64,000 nucleotides of DNA from Pseudoxanthomonas sangjuensis (GTDB lineage Bacteria; Pseudomonadota; Gammaproteobacteria; Xanthomonadales; Xanthomonadaceae): contig NZ_PDWR01000010.1 in the NCBI RefSeq assembly GCF_010211755.1, positions 47,083 to 111,082 of the forward strand, in the 5' to 3' direction. Positions 57,685 to 64,000 of the stretch are shown here, one piece after another. Position 1 is the stretch's first letter; every line of letters starts with the position of its first letter. The notes under the pieces are model-generated. The model was not told where the DNA came from. It saw only the letters and a list, made by a program, of their open reading frames with translations, and did no database searches. The position numbers were made by a program, and so were the translations under genes.

Positions 57685-58799
57685 GCGACCCGGAGGACTC
57701 CCTTGCTGCTGCGCCCGGCCAGCATGTCGTCGAAGGCGTCCGCGAGCCGGTCCAGCGGATAGCGGTGGCTGACCAGCGCGGCCAGTTCCAGTTTCCCTTG
57801 CGCCACCCAGTCGAGCAGCCGCGGGAAATCCCGCTCCGGCACGCAACCGCCATAGAGCGGCGCAAGGTAGCGCTTGTTCCAGAACAGGTCGGTCAGTTGC
57901 AGCGTGCCGGCCCCGTGCGCGCCGCTGACCTGCAACGCGTTGCCACCGTTGCGGGCCAGCCGCAGCGGCAGGAAGGCGAGGGCGGGGGCGCCGGTGGCCT
58001 CGAAGGCGTGGTCGGCACCGCGGCCACCGGTGAGCGACTTCACTTCGGCGACCAGCCGCGCGTGTTGCGCGTCGTCGTCGCGCGTTTCGATGGCGTGCGT
58101 GGCGCCGAATTCGCGTGCGAGGGCCAGCCGCGACGGCACGCGGTCGATGGCGACGATCGTGCCGGCGCCGGCGATGCGCGCGCCCTGGATCACGTTCAGG
58201 CCGACGCCGCCGCAGCCCAGCACCGCCACCGTGTCGCCGGGCGCGATGGCGGCGACGTTGACCGCCGAACCCACGCCGGTCATCACCGCGCAGCCGAGGA
58301 TGCACGCCTGGTCCAGCGGCAGTTGCGTTGGCAGCGACGTGAGCGCTTCGGCGCGCACCAGCGCGTAGCGGGAGAACGTGCCGAGGTGGAAGGCGCATTC
58401 GATCGGCTTGCCGCGCCAGCGCGTGGCACCGGGATGGGCGCGGCTGTTGCCCGGTCCCTGCTGGTCGAGTTCGTGGGTGCGTTCGCACAGCGACGCCGCG
58501 CCCTGCACGCATTGGAAGCAATGCCCGCAGGGGATCGCCCAGTTCAGCAACACCGGCTGCCCCGCCTGCAGGCCGCGCACGCCTTCGCCAACCGCTTCGA
58601 CGTGGCCGGCGCCTTCGTGCCCCAGCACCAGTGGTCCGGGCCAGCGCAACGCGGCGTGGTCGGTATGGCAGACGCCGGCGGCGGCGATGGCCACGCGGAC
58701 CTCGCCGGGGCCGGGCGGCTCGACTTCGATGTCGTCGACCACGAAGTTGCCGTCGCCGTCGGCGATCACCGCCGGCCCGCTGACCACGCCGACGCTCAT
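57681..58799 (-). CDS. Zinc-dependent alcohol dehydrogenase (class III-like MDR)
   Basis: 372 residues of the medium-chain dehydrogenase family. Catalytic zinc ligands: C44 (GVCHTD) and H61/E62 (GHEGAGHVEAVG). Structural zinc: C91, C94, C97 and C105 (CGHCFQC...C). The NAD-binding motif is GCGGVGLNVIQGA. The 110-140 loop (CERTHELDQQGPG) is of the formaldehyde/benzyl alcohol dehydrogenase group. Next to an FrmB-like esterase this recalls glutathione-dependent formaldehyde detoxification, but the PhyH and GH13 neighbours point to another substrate. It has ATGA overlaps on both sides. Confidence 0.92.
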   Translation of the reverse strand: MSVGVVSGPAVIADGDGNFVVDDIEVEPPGPGEVRVAIAAAGVCHTDHAALRWPGPLVLGHEGAGHVEAVGEGVRGLQAGQPVLLNWAIPCGHCFQCVQGAASLCERTHELDQQGPGNSRAHPGATRWRGKPIECAFHLGTFSRYALVRAEALTSLPTQLPLDQACILGCAVMTGVGSAVNVAAIAPGDTVAVLGCGGVGLNVIQGARIAGAGTIVAIDRVPSRLALAREFGATHAIETRDDDAQHARLVAEVKSLTGGRGADHAFEATGAPALAFLPLRLARNGGNALQVSGAHGAGTLQLTDLFWNKRYLAPLYGGCVPERDFPRLLDWVAQGKLELAALVSHRYPLDRLADAFDDMLAGRSSKGVLRVA

Positions 58800-59608
58800 G
58801 CCGCGTTCTGGAACAGCACCGGATTCTTCGGCGTTTCGATGACCGCGCCGACGGCCGCGCCCGGGCACCAGCGGCCCCAGTCGGCCTGTTGCATGTGGTT
58901 GTCCGGCGCCTTCAGCCGCATCGCGCTGTCCATGTAGATCACCGTCATCACCGAACGCGGCGTGGCCGAGCGATTCGGGCCAGCGCGGTGGAAGGTCCAG
59001 CCCAGGTGGAAGCTGACCTCGCCAAGGTCGAACGGTTCGTCCACCACCTCGAAACCCTGCGCTTCCATGTTCGCGGTGATCTCGCGCTCGCTGTCGTCCG
59101 AAATGCCGAGGTCACGGCCGAATTCCACGCTCTGGCTGCCGGCGAAGAACGCCAGCGGCCCCATCGCCTTCGGCACCGCCTGCAGCGGCACCCACGCGGT
59201 GATGCAACGGTCGCTGGCCAGCGGCCAGTAGTACTGGTCGGCGTGCGCCGGGGTGATGCCGCCGCCGGGCTCCTTGTACAGCGACTGGTCGTGGTACAGG
59301 CGCACGCCATCGACCTCCAGCAGCGCGGCGGCGAGCCCGGCCAGGCGCCGGCCGAACACGAACTCGCGGACGACCTCGCTTTCCTCCCACAGGTTCATCA
59401 CCTGCAGGAAGGCCTTGTCGTAGGTGCTGCGCTGTTCCATCGGCAGCGTCTGCGTGTTCAGCGCGATGGTCAGGCGGGTGATCTCGTCGCCGTAGCGGCG
59501 CAGTTCCTCGGCGTTGAACACGTCCTTCAGCTTGATGAAGCCATCGCGGCGGAAATCGGCCAGCTGTCGTTCCGAAAGCGGGTAGGGGCGGTCGAGGTCG
59601 ATGGCCAT
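58796..59608 (-). CDS. Phytanoyl-CoA dioxygenase (PhyH) family oxygenase
   Basis: 270 residues of an Fe(II)/2-oxoglutarate-dependent oxygenase. The iron triad is visible as H122-x-D124 (PAHADQYYW) and H207 (TFHRAGPNRS), with R218 as likely 2-oxoglutarate ligand. PhyH-type bacterial enzymes hydroxylate small organic acids, compatible solutes or natural products. It is first in a tightly overlapping operon with a dehydrogenase, an esterase, a glycosidase and an AraC regulator, so it probably makes the alcohol that the dehydrogenase oxidises (inference). Confidence 0.9.
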   Translation of the reverse strand: MAIDLDRPYPLSERQLADFRRDGFIKLKDVFNAEELRRYGDEITRLTIALNTQTLPMEQRSTYDKAFLQVMNLWEESEVVREFVFGRRLAGLAAALLEVDGVRLYHDQSLYKEPGGGITPAHADQYYWPLASDRCITAWVPLQAVPKAMGPLAFFAGSQSVEFGRDLGISDDSEREITANMEAQGFEVVDEPFDLGEVSFHLGWTFHRAGPNRSATPRSVMTVIYMDSAMRLKAPDNHMQQADWGRWCPGAAVGAVIETPKNPVLFQNAA

Positions 59609-59746
59609 GCCTGTGCGGTCTCCGTGTCGATGCGAGGCATCCTAGGCGGCCGTGGCGCCAGGCACATCCATGCCACTTGTCGAACCGTCGCGGATGTCTG
59701 TCGGATTCATGACCACCCGCGCGGACATGCGGCGCGGGCATCGGTG

Positions 59747-59752
59747 TAAAGT
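59747..59752 (+). promoter_or_regulatory. -10 box (TAAAGT) of copL, leaderless type
   Basis: TAAAGT-AACGGC-ATG: the hexamer ends exactly six bases before the copL start codon. No ribosome binding site is evident. Confidence 0.5.
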
Positions 59753-59758
59753 AACGGC

Positions 59759-60196
59759 ATGTCCGTCCGCGCGCTGCTGTTCCACTTGTCGCTGTGTTTC
59801 GCCCTCGTGTTCAACGGGGTGGCGTCCGCGGCCGTACACGCCATGGCGTTCGAAGCGCCCGGATCGGATTCGACCGCCATGCCGGCCATGGCAACGGCAG
59901 GCGAAAACCATTGCCACGAACACGGACAGGCACTGGCATCCGCGGACACGCGACCCGCGGATGCGGCGATGCACGATGGCCACGCCGGCAAACCGGATTC
60001 GCCCGCAGCCCCCGACTGCTGCAAATCCGAGGCCTGCCGCTGCGCCTGCGTGCAGTCGGCCGCGCTCGCTATGCCGGCGCAATTCCACGCCGGCGTCGCG
60101 CCGTTGCACGGCCCCGGCGTACGCGTGCCCGCGATCGACCACGCCAGCCCGGCGTTGCCGCACCTGATACGACCTCCCATCGACCAAGCGTCCTGA
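59759..60196 (+). CDS. copL: CopL-family copper-responsive protein
   Basis: 145 residues with a signal-like N terminus (LLFHLSLCFALVFNGVASAA), a His/Met region (CHEHG, MHDGHAG) and a cysteine cluster C87, C88, C93, C95, C97 (DCCKSEACRCACVQ). In Xanthomonas copL precedes copAB and is required for copper-inducible expression of the operon, which is exactly the context here. Its mechanism is not settled. Confidence 0.88.
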   Translation: MSVRALLFHLSLCFALVFNGVASAAVHAMAFEAPGSDSTAMPAMATAGENHCHEHGQALASADTRPADAAMHDGHAGKPDSPAAPDCCKSEACRCACVQSAALAMPAQFHAGVAPLHGPGVRVPAIDHASPALPHLIRPPIDQAS

Positions 60197-60298
60197 GGCG
60201 CCTTGGCGCCATCGTCGTCGTGCCTGCCCGAATCCGGGCGCGCGTGCACGGCACTCGGCCCGCGTCCGGCGGGCCCATGCAGACGCTTTGGAGATTCC

Positions 60299-62044
60299 AT
60301 GTCATTCGATGTATCCGACGGGCCGCGGCGACCCTCGCGCCGCCGTTTCGTGCAGGGCCTGGCCGCCGGTGGCGCATTGGCCGGCCTGGGCCTGTTTCCC
60401 AGGCCCGCGTGGGCCCTGAAAGGCGCCGGCCAGGCGAACGTGCTGTCGGGCACGCATTTCGACCTGAGCATCGGCGAGACGCCGGTGAACTTCACCGGCC
60501 GCATGCGCAGCGCGATCACCGTCAACGGCTCGCTGCCTGCGCCGCTGCTGCGCTGGCGCGAAGGCGACACCGTCGAACTGCGCGTGCGCAACGCGTTGCC
60601 GCACGGCTCGATCCACGGCCATGAAACCTCGCTGCACTGGCACGGCATCGTGCTGCCGGCGAACATGGACGGCGTGCCCGGCCTGAGCTTCGACGGCATC
60701 CATCCCGGCGAAAGCTACCTGTACCGCTTCCAGGTGCGCCAGGCCGGTACCTACTGGTACCACAGCCATTCCGGTTTCCAGGAGCAGGCCGGCCTGTACG
60801 GTCCGCTGGTGATCGATCCACTCGCCCCGGAACCCTTCGCGTACGACCGCGACTACGTGGTGATGCTGAGCGACTGGACCGACCTCAGCGGCGCGGCGCT
60901 GTTCTCGCGGCTGAAGAAGATGGCCGGCCACGACAATTGGTACAAGCGCACCGCCGGCGACTTCTTCCGCGACGTCCGGCGCGACGGACTGTCGGCCACG
61001 CTGCAGGACCGCAGGATGTGGGGCGGGATGCGGATGACGCCGACCGACCTGTCCGACGTCAACGCCGGCACCTACACCTACCTGATCAACGGCACCACGA
61101 CGCCGGGCAACTGGACCGGCCTGTTCCGTTCCGGCGAAAGGATCCGCCTGCGCTTCATCAATGGCGCGGCGATGACTTATTTCGACGTGCGCATTCCCGG
61201 CCTGAAGATGACCGTGGTCGCCGTCGACGGCCAGTACGTGCATCCGGTGACGGTGGACGAATTCCGCATCGCCACGGCCGAGACCTTCGACGTGATCGTC
61301 GAACCGACGGGGCAGGATGCCTTCACCGTCTTCGCGCAGGATTCCGCGCGTACCGGCTACGTCAGCGGCACGCTGGCCGTGCGCGAAGGCCTGCGCGCGC
61401 CGGTGCCGGCGCTCGATCCCCGGCCGATCCTGACGATGGCCGACATGGGCATGACCCACGGCCAATCCGCCGATGCGCATGCCGGCCATGACATGGGCGG
61501 CATGGCGCAAGGCGGCGGCATGCAATCGCATCCGGCCAGCGAAGCGGGCAATCCGCTGGTCGACAACCAGGCGATGGCGCCGACCTCGCGCCTGGACGAT
61601 CCGGGCAACGGGTTGCGCGGCAACGGACGCGACGTGCTCAGCTATTCGAAGCTGCGCAGCCTGTTCGGCGATCCGGACGGCCGCGAGCCGGGCAGGGAAG
61701 TGCAACTGCACCTGACCGGGCACATGGAGAAGTTCGCGTGGTCGTTCGACGGCATCAAGTTCTCCGGCGCCGAGCCGCTGAAGTTCAATTACGGCGAACG
61801 CCTGCGCATCGTGCTGGTCAACGACACGATGATGAGCCATCCGATCCACCTGCACGGCATGTGGAGCGACGTCGAGGACGACCACGGCGGATTCATGCTG
61901 CGCAAGCACACCATCGACATGCCGCCGGGCAGCAGGCGCAGCTACCGCGTGCGCGCCGATGCGCTCGGCAACTGGGCCTACCACTGCCATCTTCTCTACC
62001 ACATGGAAGCCGGAATGATGCGGCAGGTGAGGGTGGAGGAATGA
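60299..62044 (+). CDS. copA: Copper resistance multicopper oxidase CopA
   Basis: A periplasmic oxidase that detoxifies Cu(I). 581 residues with a twin-arginine signal (RRRFVQGLAAGGALAGLGL). Copper ligands are seen as H113/H115 (LHWHG), H155/H157 (WYHSHSG), the HPIHLHGMW motif, and the type 1 site near the end, C563 with H568 and M573 (YHCHLLYHMEAGMM). A Met/His-rich loop (HAGHDMGGMAQGGGM) probably gathers copper. It is followed by copB with an ATGA overlap. Confidence 0.96.
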   Translation: MSFDVSDGPRRPSRRRFVQGLAAGGALAGLGLFPRPAWALKGAGQANVLSGTHFDLSIGETPVNFTGRMRSAITVNGSLPAPLLRWREGDTVELRVRNALPHGSIHGHETSLHWHGIVLPANMDGVPGLSFDGIHPGESYLYRFQVRQAGTYWYHSHSGFQEQAGLYGPLVIDPLAPEPFAYDRDYVVMLSDWTDLSGAALFSRLKKMAGHDNWYKRTAGDFFRDVRRDGLSATLQDRRMWGGMRMTPTDLSDVNAGTYTYLINGTTTPGNWTGLFRSGERIRLRFINGAAMTYFDVRIPGLKMTVVAVDGQYVHPVTVDEFRIATAETFDVIVEPTGQDAFTVFAQDSARTGYVSGTLAVREGLRAPVPALDPRPILTMADMGMTHGQSADAHAGHDMGGMAQGGGMQSHPASEAGNPLVDNQAMAPTSRLDDPGNGLRGNGRDVLSYSKLRSLFGDPDGREPGREVQLHLTGHMEKFAWSFDGIKFSGAEPLKFNYGERLRIVLVNDTMMSHPIHLHGMWSDVEDDHGGFMLRKHTIDMPPGSRRSYRVRADALGNWAYHCHLLYHMEAGMMRQVRVEE

Positions 62045-63084
62045 ACGCCATGAACCGCACGCACGCGACCCGGCACCGTCTGGCGCTCGGCGTTTTCGCC
62101 GCGTTGTTGCTGCCGGCTTCTTCCCTGTTCGCACAGGACAGCGGGCAGGCGACGGACCCGCACCGGCATCACGACACGCCGTCGTCGACCGGGCAGGACG
62201 CCGCGGAGCCCATGCAAGGCATGGATCATTCGACGATGGATCATTCGAGAATGGACCACTCGAAGATGGAGCACATGGCGGAAGGACATGCCGGCATGCA
62301 ACACGACCTGTCGTCGATGCCCGGCGGGCACCACCGCATGGACCACGCGGCCCATGCCCCGAACCAGCCACGCACTCCGGTACCGCCGCTTACCGACAGC
62401 GACCGCGCCGCAGCGACTCCACCCGTCCATGGACATCCCTCCGGCGACAACCGCGTCCACGGCTTCATGCTGATCGACGGGCTGGAAGCCTGGGACAGCG
62501 ACGAAGGAACGGCCTGGTCGTGGTCGGGACGGGGCTGGATCGGCACCGACCTCGATCGGTTGTGGTTGCGCAGTAGCGGCGAGAGCGTCTCCGGCCACAG
62601 CGAGACCGCGGAACTGGAGTTGCTCTATGGCCGCAGCTTCTCGCCGTGGTGGGACGTGGTTGCCGGCCTGCGCCGCGATTTCGCCCCCGGCGACGGCGAT
62701 GCGCGGGATTTCGTCGCGATCGGCCTGCAGGGTCTGGCGCCGCAGAAATTCGAAGTCGAAGCCACGGCTTACCTTGGCGAACACGGCCAAGGCGCCATTC
62801 GCCTGGAAACCGGTTACGAGGTGTTGCTGACCAATCGCCTGGTCCTGCAACCGCGCCTGGAGCTGGAGGCGTTCGGCAAGGACGACCCGGCGCGCGGCAT
62901 CGGCTCGGGACTCGGCACGGCCGAAATCGGACTGCGCCTGCGCTACGAATTCACCCGCAAGTTCGCGCCGTATGTCGGCGTAGTCCATGAGCGCGCTTTC
63001 GATGGCACCGCCGATCTGCGCCGCGACTCGTCGCAGCCGGTCGACGACACCCGGATCGTGGTGGGCGTGCGCACCTGGTTCTGA
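62041..63084 (+). CDS. copB: Copper resistance outer-membrane protein CopB
   Basis: 347 residues: signal peptide ending at SSLFAQ, then a Met/His repeat region (MDHSTMDHSRMDHSKMEHM) that binds copper, then a beta-barrel domain of about 230 residues with alternating strands (GHSETAELELLYGRSFSPWW, AEIGLRLRYEF) ending in the outer-membrane signature ...GVRTWF with terminal Phe. It sequesters or exports copper together with CopA. It is coupled to copA by ATGA. No clear terminator follows. Confidence 0.94.
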   Translation: MNAMNRTHATRHRLALGVFAALLLPASSLFAQDSGQATDPHRHHDTPSSTGQDAAEPMQGMDHSTMDHSRMDHSKMEHMAEGHAGMQHDLSSMPGGHHRMDHAAHAPNQPRTPVPPLTDSDRAAATPPVHGHPSGDNRVHGFMLIDGLEAWDSDEGTAWSWSGRGWIGTDLDRLWLRSSGESVSGHSETAELELLYGRSFSPWWDVVAGLRRDFAPGDGDARDFVAIGLQGLAPQKFEVEATAYLGEHGQGAIRLETGYEVLLTNRLVLQPRLELEAFGKDDPARGIGSGLGTAEIGLRLRYEFTRKFAPYVGVVHERAFDGTADLRRDSSQPVDDTRIVVGVRTWF

Positions 63085-63123
63085 TCGGGGGGGGAGGCGG
63101 ACTAACGGGCTGATGGTAGTTAC

Positions 63124-63151
63124 ATTTCGCATAATGTATATTATGTAAATG
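63124..63151. other. dif: dif-like XerC/XerD recombination site
   Basis: The stretch has the layout of dif: XerC arm ATTTCGCATAA (63124-63134), central TGTATA (63135-63140), XerD arm TTATGTAAATG (63141-63151). The left arm and centre share GCATAATGTATATTATGT with E. coli dif. TTCGCATAATGTATA is the reverse complement of the 15-base attachment core I recall for filamentous phages of Xanthomonas campestris. The right arm departs from the usual TTATGTTAAAT by one missing T. It may be the chromosomal dif or a hybrid att site left by an element that uses Xer recombination. Confidence 0.75.
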
Positions 63152-63352
63152 ATAAGCAGTAGCTTGAGATATATCACCTAAACCATTGGTATTTCGTCGG
63201 TTTTTGGCTGGGCAGCTGATCTCCACATACTCCGGCATCCGATTTCCCCATAGAAACGAACGCTAACCGTTGAATCGCTTGGGAAAGCGAATTCATCACC
63301 AGAATGTGCCTTATATACGGTGCCAACATCACAATTCACCATAGATTCGCCG

Positions 63353-63742
63353 CTAGTTCATGGCTTCAACGGTGACCCGCAGGCGCTCTTGGTAATTCCA
63401 TGCGGCCCTGCCACGCCAGCGTTCTGGGTCCACTAGCGGGCCAAATGGCCACGACATGATGTACGCCTCAAGGACATCCTCCTGACAAGTGGCTGCAATG
63501 CTCCACTCGTGCCCTGGCGGCTCCCGTTCCAGGCCAATGCTCGGCCAGTGCTGAAACCACGCTCCCGAAACCCCTCCTCCCATTTCGGGGACATCGGTTT
63601 CGTGGAGCGGTATGGCGGCCGATTCTCGGAGGACTCGGCTCGACTCTTGTGAAGCCAATCCCAAGGCGCACGAGCCATTGGCTGTCCGAGTGAATGCTGT
63701 AGACGGCGCTCCACTGCCCACAGCCTCTTTGCCTGATGCCAA
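63353..63742 (-). CDS. Hypothetical protein, doubtful
   Basis: An open frame of 129 codons in the A+T-richer right end. The C-terminal part (YIMSWPFGPLVDPERW, AWNYQERLRVTVEAMN) looks protein-like; the N-terminal half is low in recognisable structure, and other frames are also open here. I recognise no family. It may be a real accessory gene, part of a broken one, or noise. It lies between the dif-like site and the transposase remnant. Confidence 0.3.
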   Translation of the reverse strand: MASGKEAVGSGAPSTAFTRTANGSCALGLASQESSRVLRESAAIPLHETDVPEMGGGVSGAWFQHWPSIGLEREPPGHEWSIAATCQEDVLEAYIMSWPFGPLVDPERWRGRAAWNYQERLRVTVEAMN

Positions 63743-63784
63743 TCCAAGGCGACCACGCGGTTTCCAATCTGAGGGACTCGGGTT

Positions 63785-64000
63785 CTACCCCGAAATCACG
63801 GACGGTTGTAAAAGGGCTGAGAACTTCTGGTCTTGCCTGGCGACCCTTCGTCGCATCCTCGGGTTGTGGAACCGCTCGATGTATTCGAACACATCAGCCC
63901 TCGCGGCATCGAGCGTTGGGTAGGTCATGCGGTAGACCCGCTCGCGCTTGAGCAGGCCGAAGAAGCCTTCGCACGCGGCGTTGTCACCGCAGTGGCCCAC
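63785..64000 (-). CDS. IS3-family transposase OrfB, C-terminal part
   Basis: The last ~71 codons of a DDE integrase-type transposase; the rest lies beyond the right edge. HCGDNAACEGFFGLLKRERV contains the final catalytic Glu of the DDE triad in the typical IS3 context (N-A-x-x-E-x-F-F-x-x-L-K-x-E). The protein continues YIERFHNPRMRRRVARQDQK and ends at a TAG (63785-63787). The terminal inverted repeat of the element should lie shortly before 63785, but I could not define it. Confidence 0.85.
   Translation of the reverse strand: MGHCGDNAACEGFFGLLKRERVYRMTYPTLDAARADVFEYIERFHNPRMRRRVARQDQKFSALLQPSVISG

Noticed and set aside
57681..58799. Calling the dehydrogenase plus esterase a formaldehyde-detoxification pair (frmA-frmB)
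   Set aside because: The two families fit, but co-transcription with a PhyH oxygenase and an exported glycosidase under an AraC regulator makes a different substrate more likely; no FrmR-type regulator is present.
63433..63767. Two further overlapping minus-strand frames in the right-end region
   Set aside because: No start site, motif or composition favours them. At most one frame here can be real, and I kept the one with the more protein-like C terminus at low confidence.

Overview
The window looks like a chromosomal segment of a high-GC gammaproteobacterium of the Xanthomonadaceae/Lysobacteraceae (Lysobacter, Luteimonas or Thermomonas-like). The clues are very GC-rich coding DNA, the xanthomonad-type copLAB copper operon, the aat-infA-clpA-clpS order, and a dif-like site whose core agrees with the attachment core I recall for filamentous phages of Xanthomonas. 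Coding density is high. Most genes are housekeeping; accessory or unusual material sits in short stretches (about 3.1-6.3 kb, 8.6-11.3 kb, 43.2-43.6 kb, 54.3-59.6 kb and 59.7-64 kb).

Layout. The left edge holds a VapBC-like toxin-antitoxin pair (antitoxin cut by the edge) and aconitase acnB. A secreted amidase follows, flanked on its far side by a decayed second copy of the acnB 3' end together with its terminator. Next come an alanine-zipper lipoprotein and a periplasmic L,D-transpeptidase that appears to start at ATC, a DUF1801 protein, a flavin-dependent halogenase-family enzyme, and an 886-residue protein combining a muramidase, a papain-like protease and an alpha/beta-hydrolase domain. 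From 11.5 to 24.9 kb lie the ybjN-like/nudix/mnmA/hflD operon, the N-end-rule group clpS, clpA, infA, aat, then a FemAB-like protein, trxB, ftsK and a transglutaminase. From 25 to 29.3 kb there is a beta-oxidation operon (PsrA-like TetR regulator, fadB-like, fadA) with a palindromic operator.

From 29.5 to 45.3 kb: ndk with an attenuator-like leader; rlmN-pilF-rodZ-yfgM-bamB-der; a rhodanese-ThiF fusion; a DUF2272 protein; a K+/H+ antiporter; folD; and guaB-guaA with a small compositionally odd membrane protein wedged between them. From 45.3 to 54.3 kb: an aldo/keto reductase, tadA, orn, mscS, ppsA with its divergent regulator ppsR, and tRNA-Ala and tRNA-Glu. From 54.4 to 59.6 kb is a tightly coupled operon (PhyH dioxygenase, Zn alcohol dehydrogenase, esterase, GH13 glycosidase, AraC regulator) that looks like an uncharacterised catabolic unit. 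The right end carries copLAB, the dif-like site, an A+T-richer stretch and the 3' part of an IS3-family transposase.

Regulation. At least six genes (clpS, aat, the rhodanese-ThiF gene, kefC, orn, copL) have a -10-like hexamer ending exactly six bases before the start codon, which predicts leaderless transcripts. All functional calls come from reading motifs by eye; no database search was possible.
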